36,865 bases of DNA, from contig JASMMN010000026.1 in assembly GCA_030748155.1 (NCBI GenBank), forward strand, positions 1 to 36,865, read 5' to 3'. Below are positions 18,374 through 27,986 of this stretch, piece by piece. Positions within the stretch are counted from its first letter, which is position 1. Each line of letters begins with the position of its first letter. Under the pieces are notes generated by a model. That model searched no databases. It was not told the DNA's origin and saw only the letters and a list, made by a program, of their open reading frames with translations. The position numbers and the translations under genes are program-made. Source of the stretch: Phycisphaerales bacterium (GTDB lineage Bacteria; Planctomycetota; Phycisphaerae; Phycisphaerales; SM1A02).

Positions 18374-20167
18374 ATGCCCAAGAACCCCTCCAGCCCCGTC
18401 ACGAAGACCCATTTCCGCCCATTGGTGGAGCGAATCGTGCTGTCGGGATCGCGAAGACAGCGGCATCAGACCATCAGAACTCTGTATTTGGCCATCCTGA
18501 TCGCCGTCGCGGCCATTGGTGTGCTGTTCACGACCAGCTTGGGAGGCCGCATTTCGCTGCGGGCTCTGGCGGCTGCTGGTGGCGGCGTTTTCGAAATCGT
18601 CGCCATGGTTGAGGTGGCGGCCATCTGTTTGGTGACGCCCATATTCATGGCGGGCGCGATCGAGCAAGAGTCCTCTCCGAGAACCTGGGATCTGCTGCTG
18701 GCGACCCCGCTCTCATCGATGGGCATGGTGCTGGGGAATCTGCTCGGGCGGACGTTCTTCGTCCTTTCGCTCATCGTGGCGGGCTTGCCGATCCTGCTCA
18801 TCCTGCAGATCTTCGGTGGCGTCAGTCCCCGCGCTGTGCTCATTTCAGCCGGCATTGCCGCTTGCACCGCCATCGTGGTCGGATCGGCTGCAGTCATGCT
18901 CTCGGCAACACGTACAGGGGGGCGCCGCGCCGTGCTGGCCTTCTATGCGGGTGTCATCATCGTGCTGATGGCGACGTGGGCATTTGACGCGATATGGCGG
19001 GCACCAATGCCCGGTGCCCTGAACGCAACCGGCACCACATGGGCCACACCGCTCAACCCGTTCCTGACGCTGCACGCTGTACTCCGGCCCGCCGAATACA
19101 TCGCGTCACCGCAGTCATACGCCGGTGGCTTCGCGGCCTTCTGGCTCGGGCACCCCGTTGCCGCTTTCGCAGCGGCCAGTTGCCTGGCAACCCTGCTGAT
19201 GCTCTCGTGGTCGGTGCTGCGGGTCCGAATGCTCGGGCCCATCTTCGGCCGCAACGGCGAAACCGACCACGCCGCCCGCCCCCACCGCCCCGTCGGCCGC
19301 AACCCGATTGCCTGGCGAGCATCGTCTGGTAGCCCGGCAAGTTGGGCTGAGCGATCGGCGAGGTGGGGCTGGGCGGCGGCTGGGATTATCGGTGGCGTTG
19401 TCTTGCTTGCCCTGATCGGCGGTGGCCTGGTATCACTTCCAACCGCGAGGCTCGTGCTCGCCGCCATGCTCATTGTCGAAGTCACGATGGTGGCACTCGC
19501 GGCGACCGCAATCGCCGGAACCGCTGTAACCCGCGAGCGAGAGCAGGGCACACTCGATCTGGTACTCACGACACCAATTGGACCTGCTGCGTACCTGCAG
19601 GGCAAGTTGCTCGGCATTGTTCGCAGTCTGCTGCCCCTTCTGTTGCCACCGCTGCTCATGGTCGCCGCCACGGCGGTCGCGCTGATCGTCTCGCAGGGTT
19701 CGGGGCCGTTCGTCGAGACTGCATCTGGTGACCAACCTGCCCGGCCACTGGCAGATTGGGGCGGGCTGCTTGGCATTGGCATTTCACTGGTGCCATTTGC
19801 GGCCTTCTGCATCGCCGTCGGGCTTCACTGGTCGCTTCGCGTTCGCCGATCCGTCTCCGCTGTACTGGTCGCCACCGTGCTGAGCGTGGCGGTAGCCGGC
19901 ATCATCGGCCTGTGCGCCGTCCCCCTTGGCAGCAGCATTCCAGTAGCCGGTCCGCTCGCACTGACCGTCTGCCCGATCACGGCGGTCTTGGTGGCTGCCA
20001 ACAGCAGCACCATGCTCGCTTCGACCGAAAGTGCCGGGCAATTGCAGTGGGTGCTTCTTATCGGCGGCATCATCTCGGCGCTCATATGGGCTGGTCTGAC
20101 ACACATCATCCTGAAGACGACCGTCCGTTCGTTCATTGTGACAATGCGTCGGTTGGCAGGGACGTAG
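18374..20167 (+). CDS. ABC-2 family transporter permease with internally duplicated core
   Basis: Polytopic membrane protein with two ABC-2 signatures: EQESSPRTWDLLLATPLSSMGMVLGNLLG and TREREQGTLDLVLTTPIGPAAYLQGKLLG. Confidence 0.8.
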   Translation: MPKNPSSPVTKTHFRPLVERIVLSGSRRQRHQTIRTLYLAILIAVAAIGVLFTTSLGGRISLRALAAAGGGVFEIVAMVEVAAICLVTPIFMAGAIEQESSPRTWDLLLATPLSSMGMVLGNLLGRTFFVLSLIVAGLPILLILQIFGGVSPRAVLISAGIAACTAIVVGSAAVMLSATRTGGRRAVLAFYAGVIIVLMATWAFDAIWRAPMPGALNATGTTWATPLNPFLTLHAVLRPAEYIASPQSYAGGFAAFWLGHPVAAFAAASCLATLLMLSWSVLRVRMLGPIFGRNGETDHAARPHRPVGRNPIAWRASSGSPASWAERSARWGWAAAGIIGGVVLLALIGGGLVSLPTARLVLAAMLIVEVTMVALAATAIAGTAVTREREQGTLDLVLTTPIGPAAYLQGKLLGIVRSLLPLLLPPLLMVAATAVALIVSQGSGPFVETASGDQPARPLADWGGLLGIGISLVPFAAFCIAVGLHWSLRVRRSVSAVLVATVLSVAVAGIIGLCAVPLGSSIPVAGPLALTVCPITAVLVAANSSTMLASTESAGQLQWVLLIGGIISALIWAGLTHIILKTTVRSFIVTMRRLAGT

Positions 20168-20183
20168 CGACGCAATCGCGTCG
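20168..20183. other. Small hairpin CGACGC-AATC-GCGTCG just after the permease stop, between convergent genes
   Basis: Perfect 6-bp stem with tetraloop; no T-tract, so not a canonical terminator. Confidence 0.4.
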
Positions 20184-20233
20184 ACCTCATTCCTCTCCGT
20201 CTCGAGGCGCAGGAACAAGAAACCGAACTCACG

Positions 20234-21520
20234 CTAGACAAGAATGGCAGCGGGGTGCTCGATGAACTCTTTGAGGGTGCCGAGATAGCGTGCGGCGGTA
20301 GCGCCATCGACCACGCGGTGGTCGTTGCTGAGCGTAGCGTTCATCTCCCAGCCGATGGTGAGCTCGCCGTCTCGCACGACCGGCTTCTGAAGGCACGCGC
20401 CGACGGCGAGGATCGCGCTGTTGGGCGGGTTGATGATGGCCGTAAAGGCATCGACGCCGAACATGCCGAGATTGGAAATGGTGAACGTCGCACCTTCCAT
20501 CTCTTCGACGGTGAGTCCTCGTGTTCTGGCTTTCTCGGACAAGGCCCGCGTCTCCGCCGAAATCGCTCGCAAGCTACGACTGTCCGCATTTCGAAGCACC
20601 GGAACGACCAGCCCACCGCCCCGCTCTTCCGGCAGCGCAACGGCCACGCCGATGTTGACCTCGCCGTGGTAGACGATCGCATCACCGTCCCAAGATGCAT
20701 TCATCAACGGGTTTCGATTCATCGCAACGGCGCATGCCCGCACCAGCAGATCGTTCACACTGAGTCTAACACCCTGATCGGCCAGTTCGGTGTTGAGATC
20801 CTTGCGAAGGGCCATCATCGCGTCCATCGCGAAGACCATCGATACCTGATAGTGCGGAATCTCCTGCTTGGACTCGACCAGACGTCGCGCGATCGTCTGC
20901 CGCATGATGCTGACCGGTTCGCGGCGATCCGAATCGGTCCCTGCCAGTGATGTTGCCACCCGCGTTACGGGAACAGCCGGAACGGGCATGTGCGATGGTT
21001 CGATGACATCCGGCCGAGCGTGTTGCTCCTGCGCCGAAGGGGGCACCGAGGCCCGCATTTCTTCGCTGGTCCCCACGGCGGCAAGCACATCCCGCTTGGT
21101 AATCCGACCACCCGGACCCGACCCCTCAAGTCCACTCAGATCTACACCATGCTGCTCGGCCAGTCTCCTCGCAACAGATGTCACTTTGTGGCAAGGCGCA
21201 GCCACGGGGTCATCGGCGAGCGCAGGCGATTCCGTCGGACTCGCCGCCGGCTCGGAACTCGCGCTGGCCGCGGGTTCGTCATCTTCCTCTACAATCACCG
21301 CCACCACCGTTCCCACGGCCACAGCAACACCTTCATCCACCGCGATCCGGCTGACGCGACCATCGTCGAACGCCTGCATTTCCATGGTGGCCTTGTCGGT
21401 CTCGACATCGGCGAGTATGTCGCCAGCGGTGACATCGTCGCCTTCGGCGATGTGCCACTTGATGATGGTCCCCTTCTCCATCGTGTCGGAAAGCCGCGGC
21501 ATGGTGATTTCGATGGGCAT
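20234..21520 (-). CDS. pdhC: Dihydrolipoamide acetyltransferase (E2) of a 2-oxoacid dehydrogenase complex, one lipoyl domain
   Basis: MPIEITMPRLSDTMEKGTIIKWHIAEGDDVTAGDILADVETDKATMEMQAFDDG (lipoyl Lys); peripheral subunit-binding domain VARRLAEQHGVDLSGLEGSGPGGRITKRDV; catalytic LSNDHRVVDGATAARYLGTLKEFIEHP. Confidence 0.93.
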   Translation of the reverse strand: MPIEITMPRLSDTMEKGTIIKWHIAEGDDVTAGDILADVETDKATMEMQAFDDGRVSRIAVDEGVAVAVGTVVAVIVEEDDEPAASASSEPAASPTESPALADDPVAAPCHKVTSVARRLAEQHGVDLSGLEGSGPGGRITKRDVLAAVGTSEEMRASVPPSAQEQHARPDVIEPSHMPVPAVPVTRVATSLAGTDSDRREPVSIMRQTIARRLVESKQEIPHYQVSMVFAMDAMMALRKDLNTELADQGVRLSVNDLLVRACAVAMNRNPLMNASWDGDAIVYHGEVNIGVAVALPEERGGGLVVPVLRNADSRSLRAISAETRALSEKARTRGLTVEEMEGATFTISNLGMFGVDAFTAIINPPNSAILAVGACLQKPVVRDGELTIGWEMNATLSNDHRVVDGATAARYLGTLKEFIEHPAAILV

Positions 21521-21545
21521 TGTTCGAGCCTTTCGGCGGAGCCGC

Positions 21546-22526
21546 TTACGCGTTGTAGGTCACGGAGCGAACGGCCTCGCAGATCTTGCGGGCGTTGGGG
21601 AGCATTTCCTGTTCAAGTCCCTTGGCATAGGGGGCCGGGACATCATCGCTGTGGACTCGGTACACGTAGTTGTCCAGATCATCGAAACAGACGCGATGCA
21701 CTTCCGCCGCCACCTCCGAGCCGACCGATGCGAAGGACCACGACTGGTCCACCACCACGCAGTAATTGGTGCGGCAGACGGATGCAGCAATCGTGTCGAT
21801 ATCGAGCGGCGTGATCGAGCGCCCGTCGATGATCTCGCATTCGATGCCCTCTCTGGCGAGCTCCTCGGCGGCTTCGAGGCAGAAGTAGAGCGGGCGACCG
21901 AAACTCACAATCGTGCAGTCATTGCCTGAGCGGATAAGTTCGGCCTTGCCGATCGGCAGCGTGTAGGACTCCTCGGGCACTTCCCCGGTCAGCGCCAGCA
22001 TCCGCTCATTCTCAAGGCAGAACACAGGATTGTCATCACGGATCGCCTGCGTGAGCAGCCCCTTGGCCGTGTAGGGCGTCGATGGAATAATGATCTTGAG
22101 ACCGGGCACATTGGCGTAGAGCGATTCGACACACCACGAGTGCGTACTGCCGAGTTGGCCGCCTGCACCATCGTTGCCGCGAAAGACAATGGGGCAGCCG
22201 AACTGACCACCGCTCATGTAGAGCATCTTTGCGGCATTGTTCAGAATGGGGTCGGCCGCGACGAGGCTGAATGACCACGACATGAATTCGACGATCGGGC
22301 GAAGTCCCATCATCGCCGCCCCGATACTCAGACCGGCAAATCCGCTCTCGGAAACTGGTGTGTCGATGACCCGACGGGCACCGAATTCCTCGAGCATGCC
22401 CTTGCTGACCTTGTAGGCGCCGTTGTACTGCGCGACCTCTTCTCCGATCAGGAATACACGCTCGTCGCGGCGCATCTCCTCGCTCATCGCCTCACGCAAT
22501 GCATCACGAAATGCGAGTTCACGCAT
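21546..22526 (-). CDS. pdhB: Pyruvate dehydrogenase E1 component subunit beta
   Basis: MRELAFRDALREAMSEEMRRDERVFLIGEEVAQYNGAYKVSKGMLEEFGARRVIDTPVSESGFAGLSIGAAMMGLRPIVEFM. Confidence 0.93.
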   Translation of the reverse strand: MRELAFRDALREAMSEEMRRDERVFLIGEEVAQYNGAYKVSKGMLEEFGARRVIDTPVSESGFAGLSIGAAMMGLRPIVEFMSWSFSLVAADPILNNAAKMLYMSGGQFGCPIVFRGNDGAGGQLGSTHSWCVESLYANVPGLKIIIPSTPYTAKGLLTQAIRDDNPVFCLENERMLALTGEVPEESYTLPIGKAELIRSGNDCTIVSFGRPLYFCLEAAEELAREGIECEIIDGRSITPLDIDTIAASVCRTNYCVVVDQSWSFASVGSEVAAEVHRVCFDDLDNYVYRVHSDDVPAPYAKGLEQEMLPNARKICEAVRSVTYNA

Positions 22527-23643
22527 TGTCATCCTCCCGGTCACTGCTGCGTCGCTTGAGGAACTCGGGCACCGAGGTCCCGGTATACAACCCCCATTTG
22601 TCTGTGTAAACGTCGCGATACAACTCGTCCATCGGCGTCGGTGGCGACGCCTCGGCCCACTTGACCGCCTCACGAATCTCTTCACGGATCTCCTTGCCGA
22701 ATTGCTTGAACGCTTCGCCGGTCAGTTGGTCCTGATCGACCAGATGGGCGGCGAGCAACTCGATGGGATCTCTCATTTCCCACTGCTCTTCTTCTTCATG
22801 GGTGCGATACTTCCGGGGGTCGGACATCGAGTGACCCTTGAATCGGTAGCACCGCATCTCCACGAAGGATGGCCGCGAGGACGTGCGGCAGTGGTCGACC
22901 AGCGGCTTCATGCCTCGGTAGACGTCCAGCACATCCATGCCCTCGATGACGGTGGCATCCATGTCATAGCCGCAAGCCCGATCGGTCAGACACCCTCCCG
23001 CCGCCGTCCCTCGCTTGATCGCCGTCCCCATCGAATAGAAGTTGTTCTCAACGATGAAGATGACGGGCAGATCAAGTACCGACGCAAGATTCATCGCCTC
23101 ATGTACGGCACCCTGATTGGTAGCTCCGTCGCCCATGAAGCAGAGCGTTACGTGATTGCTTTGGCCGCCGTCCATGACCTCGTCGCGGTATTTCGTCGCA
23201 AACGCAAGCCCGGCCCCGAGCGGCACCTGACTTCCGACGATGCCGTGACCGCCGTACATGTGATGCTCGGCGTCGAAAAAGTGCATTGAACCGCCTTTGC
23301 CCTTGGCGCATCCGCCAATGCGTCCGAACAACTCCGCCATACCCACCCGCGGAGCCATACCGCGGGCCAGCGCGTGTCCGTGGTTGCGGTAGGCAGTGAT
23401 AATCGGGTCGTCCGGGCGGAGCGTGGCGATACTTCCGACCGCAACGGCCTCCTGCCCGTTGTAGACATGCAGGAAGCCACCAGCAAGCCTGTTCTGATAT
23501 GCCTGCATCGAGCGAACCTCGAACTCACGAATCAGCATCATGTCCCGCAGCCACCCACGCAGCACATTCGGTCCCGGCAATGGAACCTCTTCGCTGCGTC
23601 GCTCGGTGCTTGATTCGGGCTGGGTCATTGAGAATGCCGTCAT
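22519..23643 (-). CDS. pdhA: Pyruvate dehydrogenase E1 component subunit alpha
   Basis: TPP motif GDGATNQGAVHEAMNLASVLDLPVIFIVENN; GGHGIVGSQVPLGAGLAFA; RFKGHSMSDPRKYRT. Overlaps the pdhB start by 8 bp. Confidence 0.93.
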   Translation of the reverse strand: MTAFSMTQPESSTERRSEEVPLPGPNVLRGWLRDMMLIREFEVRSMQAYQNRLAGGFLHVYNGQEAVAVGSIATLRPDDPIITAYRNHGHALARGMAPRVGMAELFGRIGGCAKGKGGSMHFFDAEHHMYGGHGIVGSQVPLGAGLAFATKYRDEVMDGGQSNHVTLCFMGDGATNQGAVHEAMNLASVLDLPVIFIVENNFYSMGTAIKRGTAAGGCLTDRACGYDMDATVIEGMDVLDVYRGMKPLVDHCRTSSRPSFVEMRCYRFKGHSMSDPRKYRTHEEEEQWEMRDPIELLAAHLVDQDQLTGEAFKQFGKEIREEIREAVKWAEASPPTPMDELYRDVYTDKWGLYTGTSVPEFLKRRSSDREDDNA

Positions 23644-23687
23644 GGGGTTCAAATCGGCCAGTATACCGCTGCCCGAGCGAAATCCTC

Positions 23688-24050
23688 TCACCGAACCTCC
23701 ACACGCACCCGGCGAGTCTCGGCCGGTGGCGTGTCCTTTTCCCATGGCCGGCGATATTCGAACAGCAGTTCCGCTGTGCCTGGCGAGCGACCTTTGAGCA
23801 ACCACCGAGACTGGCCCGGTCCACCCGGGAGGTCCGCTGTATCGGGCTTGGTGCCGGACTCCGACACGCTCACACAGGTAAGTCCTTCGCTTCCCCCCTG
23901 ATCGAGTGACCACGAGTAGCCGGTGCCCGCCGTGTACGGCAGCAAGATGTCACCACGACCGCCAACGCTCAGGACAAGATCCCCGCTCGGCGAGCCGTGA
24001 CATCCAAATACACTCAACAAGCCTGCCGCACACCACCGATTCCACTTCAT
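23688..24050 (-). CDS. Chagasin-like (peptidase inhibitor I42 family) putative lipoprotein
   Basis: LLSVFGC lipobox-like start; TAGTGYSWSLD; GGPGQSRWLLKGRSPGTAELLFEYRRPWE, the conserved I42 C-terminal pattern. Confidence 0.7.
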   Translation of the reverse strand: MKWNRWCAAGLLSVFGCHGSPSGDLVLSVGGRGDILLPYTAGTGYSWSLDQGGSEGLTCVSVSESGTKPDTADLPGGPGQSRWLLKGRSPGTAELLFEYRRPWEKDTPPAETRRVRVEVR

Positions 24051-24280
24051 TCGGGATCGCGCCTCCCTGTATCGACCACGGCAGCATGGTACTCCGGGAG
24101 GCCCCCGCGAGCAGGTCTGTTGGCTACCGCGTGTACCGCCCCATCAATGTCGCGACCCGAAATCTCATCACCGCTCGCTCCGGCGATGACGCACGAGCCT
24201 CAAGCCAGCATCAGAGCAGTGCGTCCGAGAGGAGGCTCATACGCGATGTTCAAAAGGACTGCTGGAACGACCCTGCCACA

Positions 24281-24354
24281 CGCGGGTGGCAGGATTTGAA
24301 CCTGCAACCTTCGGTTTCGTAGACCGATGCTCTATCCAATTGAGCTACACCCGC
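24281..24354 (-). tRNA. tRNA-Arg(ACG)
   Basis: Cloverleaf on minus strand: GCGGGTG TA GCTC AATTGGATA GAGC A TCGGT CTACGAA ACCGA AGGTT GCAGG TTCAAAT CCTGC CACCCGC G; anticodon ACG; CCA not encoded. Confidence 0.95.
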
Positions 24355-24529
24355 TGGGAGGCGGGCCATCGTACTACACGTCCGGAGTCGATGTCACGGA
24401 CGCAGAGATGCTCCGAGCTGGAAGAACCTCAGATCGAGGGCTCAGTTGACTTCCCCCACCGATCCTGAGATACTTCCTGATTCGCTTCGATCCCTCCATC
24501 GAGGGCGAGCATCCCTTGGAGTCAACCCT

Positions 24530-24808
24530 GTGCCAAACACATCCGCACGCAAAAAGCAGATCCGCCAAGACGAGCATCGCCGCGCCCGCAATCGATGGCG
24601 GAAGAGCATCATCAAGGATCGCACCAAGGACTTCCTCGAGGCCCTTCACGACCGAAACGTCGATGCCGCCGAGGCGGCCTTCCGAGCAGTCCAGAAGGAA
24701 TTGGACCGAGTCTCCACGACCAGCACGATCCACAAGAACCACGCAGCCCGCCGCAAAAGCCGACTTTCTCGCCGCCTGCGTGATCTCAAGACCTCGCTCG
24801 CTGGCTGA
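24530..24808 (+). CDS. rpsT: Small ribosomal subunit protein S20
   Basis: VPNTSARKKQIRQDEHRRARNRWRKSIIKDRTKDFLEAL...STIHKNHAARRKSRLSRRL; the GTG at 24530 fits the usual S20 N-terminus better than the longer ORF start at 24446. Confidence 0.9.
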   Translation: MPNTSARKKQIRQDEHRRARNRWRKSIIKDRTKDFLEALHDRNVDAAEAAFRAVQKELDRVSTTSTIHKNHAARRKSRLSRRLRDLKTSLAG

Positions 24809-24834
24809 GCAAGGCCTCGTACTCGAACACTTCT

Positions 24835-24865
24835 GAACCCGCCAATTGGCGGGTTCTCTTTTTTT
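24835..24865 (+). terminator. Rho-independent terminator downstream of rpsT
   Basis: GAACCCGCC-AATT-GGCGGGTTC stem followed by TCTTTTTTT. Confidence 0.9.
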
Positions 24866-24873
24866 GGGACACT

Positions 24874-25608
24874 GTGCCCGTGAACTCACAGCAGCCACAC
24901 CCCACCCCCACCGGCCACCGTCCGCTTCCAACCCTCGCGGCCCTGCTTCCGCTGATTCTCCTTCTGGAAGCGACGCTGCTCTTTGGCGGCTCACGGCTCA
25001 CGGCTGCCCGTGTGCTGGCGCACGAACAGATCGGTGAGGCGATGCACTTCTTCAGTCTCTCACCTGTGTTCATCCTGCACGCCACGGGGTTGGTCGTACT
25101 GGTCGTCCTGCTCAGTTGGCACGTACTCACCGGCGAGCGGTGGCGAATACAACCTCTCGAGCCTGCGATACTGCTGCTGGAAGGCTGCATCGCGGCGGCC
25201 CCGCTCCTGGCGGCTGCTGCCTTTTTTGGAACCATGTGGGATACCCCCCTGGACCAGCAGCCAGCCATCACGCCGACCTCGACGCTGGACGCCATCGCGG
25301 TCGCCATCGGCGCAGGACTCTCGGAAGAACTGCTATTCCGAATGGCGGGCGTCGCAGCAGTACTCTGGCTGCTCGTTGACGTACTCCGCGTCAAGCAGAC
25401 CACAGGACTGATCGTCGCCGTGCTGGCAACGGCTGTTGCGTTCACGCTCTACCACGACCCGGCAGCGATGGCTCCCGGGGCCGTCGCCTTCGTTGCGGCT
25501 GCCGGACTGTATCTGGGGGGGCTCTATGTCATGCGAGGGTTCGCCGTCGCGGTCGTGGCCCACGCCGGTTATGACGCCGTCGTACTGGTAGCCGCAGCCG
25601 CCTCATGA
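24874..25608 (+). CDS. CPBP-family intramembrane glutamic protease
   Basis: Polytopic; SEELLFR (EExxxR), FTLYHD (FxxxH-like), VVAHAGYD (HxxxD/N-like) in the expected order. Confidence 0.8.
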   Translation: MPVNSQQPHPTPTGHRPLPTLAALLPLILLLEATLLFGGSRLTAARVLAHEQIGEAMHFFSLSPVFILHATGLVVLVVLLSWHVLTGERWRIQPLEPAILLLEGCIAAAPLLAAAAFFGTMWDTPLDQQPAITPTSTLDAIAVAIGAGLSEELLFRMAGVAAVLWLLVDVLRVKQTTGLIVAVLATAVAFTLYHDPAAMAPGAVAFVAAAGLYLGGLYVMRGFAVAVVAHAGYDAVVLVAAAAS

Positions 25609-26682
25609 TCAGGTCTCCACCGCGACTTCCCTTCCCGCCTCGGCTGAGTGATACATGGCGGCGAGTACGGCCTGCACCTGCAAACCATCTTCGCCAGTCG
25701 GTCCGTCCCTGCTTCCCCCACAGTTCGCCTCAAAGCACTCGTGCTCGCGTTTGAAGGCCGTCCCCCAACCCTCGGTGGACGGGATCGGATGCTTCACGTC
25801 CACGATTTCCCCGTCCACTTGTGTTCCGATCAACACATGGTCACCCCAGATATCAAAGTGCATCGCGCCCTGCTCGCCCAGCAGCGTCACGCCGTCTGCG
25901 ATGGTGCCATCGGGAAGATGCGAGGCCCACGCGGTTTCCAACGTGAGACTCAGACCATCCTCACACCGCAGCATCGCCATCGCTCCATCATCCACGTTGA
26001 ACGGTCCGCCCAAGTTCGGTGGCCCCGACCACATATCCGTAAAGCGATACCCAGTCGGTGGGGCACCGAAGTGGCTGCTCGTCACCGCGGTGACCCGCTC
26101 AACCTGCGGACGGTCGCAGAGATGAAGTGCCAGATCCACCAGATGCGGCCCCAGGTCGATCAGCACTCCACCGCCGGAGTGGGCACGATCGGTGAACCAC
26201 CGACCGAGCCCTGGAATACCCCGCCGCCGCAGCATCACGGCTCGAGCCTGATAAATGTGCCCCAGCCGCCCCGCCTCAATGTGCCTCCTCGCAGCCAGTA
26301 CGGTGGCGGCAAAACGACAGACGAAACCAACTTGGAGAATACGACCGCTGCGGTCTCGGGCATCGAGAAGCGATTGACACTCTTCGACATTCATTGCCAT
26401 CGGCTTCTCAAGCAGCACATCGTTGCCAGCCTCCATCGCTGCGATCGCCAGAGGTGCGTGCAGCGCATTGGGAACGGCGATCACCACCGCCGTGAGCAAT
26501 TCATTGGCAAACATCTCGCCGGTGTCGGACCAAGCGATCCCGCCATGGGATGCCGCAGCTTCGGAGGCCTTCGCGACATCCACATCGCAGAAGCCAAGCA
26601 CCGAACCCCCCGCATCGGTAATTCCCTGCGCGTGAACCCGTGCAATGGCACCAGCGCCGACAATTCCAATTCCGTATGCCAT
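25609..26682 (-). CDS. Gfo/Idh/MocA family NAD(P)-dependent oxidoreductase
   Basis: GIGIVGAGAIARVHAQGI (Rossmann); VLLEKPMAMNVEEC (EKP motif); GVLIDLGPHLVDLALHL. Confidence 0.9.
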   Translation of the reverse strand: MAYGIGIVGAGAIARVHAQGITDAGGSVLGFCDVDVAKASEAAASHGGIAWSDTGEMFANELLTAVVIAVPNALHAPLAIAAMEAGNDVLLEKPMAMNVEECQSLLDARDRSGRILQVGFVCRFAATVLAARRHIEAGRLGHIYQARAVMLRRRGIPGLGRWFTDRAHSGGGVLIDLGPHLVDLALHLCDRPQVERVTAVTSSHFGAPPTGYRFTDMWSGPPNLGGPFNVDDGAMAMLRCEDGLSLTLETAWASHLPDGTIADGVTLLGEQGAMHFDIWGDHVLIGTQVDGEIVDVKHPIPSTEGWGTAFKREHECFEANCGGSRDGPTGEDGLQVQAVLAAMYHSAEAGREVAVET

Positions 26683-26720
26683 GCGCAGCCTCCTGATCCC
26701 GGCGTGGGTCGCACCGTAGC

Positions 26721-27965
26721 ATGCCCCACGTGAGAAGCACAGCGACGGAACGCGTCCTCATCATCGGCGGTGGTATCGTTGGACTGACGACGGCCCACAC
26801 GCTGCGCCGTCGCGGACTGGATGTGCTGGTTCTGGACGCCGGTCCCGACCGCATCTGCCCCTCCCGGGGCAATGCCGGGCAGATCGCACCGGGTCACCCA
26901 CCCATTCCGTCACCCGCGGTACCGCCCAAAGCCCTGCACATGATGCTGGACCGCCGCAGCCCGCTGTACATCCCGCCTCGGCCGAGCCTGCCACTGCTGC
27001 TGTGGCTCTTGGCCTTCCGCAGGGCCTGTGAGCGATCGCGATACGAACGGAACATGGAAGTACTGGCCCACCTCTCGCGGATCAGCCGCGAACTGTTCGA
27101 CGAACTTGAAGAAGAACTCGGCCCAGCCGCCACGCTCGAGGCGACCGGGCTGGCCGATATCTGGCGGACCGAAGCCGGAGAACTGGAAGCCGAGGCGGAA
27201 ACAGAATGGATGAGCCGGCTTGGGTTTCCAACCGAGTACCTCGATGGGCCTGAACTTCGTCGGCGCGACCCGGCTTGGGGGCCCGAAGTGCGAGGAGCGG
27301 TCATCCACGGAGATGGCATGCGCATTGATCCAGCGATCTTGTGTGATGTGATCCGTGCGAAAATCAGTTCGCTCGGTGGTCTCATTCGGACTGGCTGCAG
27401 GGTCGAGACCATCCGCCGCTGCAGCGGCGGATGGGAGGCGGTCATGTCTCACGGCGAGATCGTGGGTGCAGGGCGATTGGTGCTGACTGCAGGCGTCTGG
27501 TCAGAGTCACTCGCCCGCATGATGGGAGTCTCTGTGGCCATGCAACCAGCCAAGGGCTACCACTGCATGATTCGATTGGCAGGTGCCCCCACGATCGCTG
27601 CGGTGCTTCGCGAGCCGAAGGTCGGAGTCACGCCAATGGGCTCGCTGCTGCGGGTGGCGGGCACGCTGGAACTCTCAGGCTTCAACCATCGGCTCGACCC
27701 GGCTCGGATCAGACAACTGATGGCTGCCGCTCGGGTCTTTCTGCCGGGGATTCGTGGAGCCGAGCCGGTCGATCTGTGGTGCGGGCTACGGCCGTGCACG
27801 GCCAGCGGCCTGCCGGTCATCGGTCGCGGTCTTGAGGGCGCTTGGATCGCGACCGGACACGGCATGATGGGCGTCACGCTCGCCACCGGCACCGCCAAGT
27901 TGATTGCCGATGACATGCTGGGTGAGCCGGTTCCGGACTGGGCTGGAATGCTGCAGCCGCGATAG
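26721..27965 (+). CDS. FAD-dependent oxidoreductase, DadA-like (D-amino-acid dehydrogenase type)
   Basis: ERVLIIGGGIVGLTTAHTLRRRGLDVLVLDAG; PSRGNAGQIAPG; WCGLRPCTASGLPVIGR; GHGMMGVTLATGTAKLIADDM. Confidence 0.85.
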   Translation: MPHVRSTATERVLIIGGGIVGLTTAHTLRRRGLDVLVLDAGPDRICPSRGNAGQIAPGHPPIPSPAVPPKALHMMLDRRSPLYIPPRPSLPLLLWLLAFRRACERSRYERNMEVLAHLSRISRELFDELEEELGPAATLEATGLADIWRTEAGELEAEAETEWMSRLGFPTEYLDGPELRRRDPAWGPEVRGAVIHGDGMRIDPAILCDVIRAKISSLGGLIRTGCRVETIRRCSGGWEAVMSHGEIVGAGRLVLTAGVWSESLARMMGVSVAMQPAKGYHCMIRLAGAPTIAAVLREPKVGVTPMGSLLRVAGTLELSGFNHRLDPARIRQLMAAARVFLPGIRGAEPVDLWCGLRPCTASGLPVIGRGLEGAWIATGHGMMGVTLATGTAKLIADDMLGEPVPDWAGMLQPR

Positions 27966-27986
27966 CAGAAACGATGGCGACTTCGC

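Noticed and set aside
20234-23643. pdhA-pdhB-pdhC as a novel complex
   Set aside because: Ordinary 2-oxoacid dehydrogenase operon; the missing E3 is commonly encoded elsewhere.
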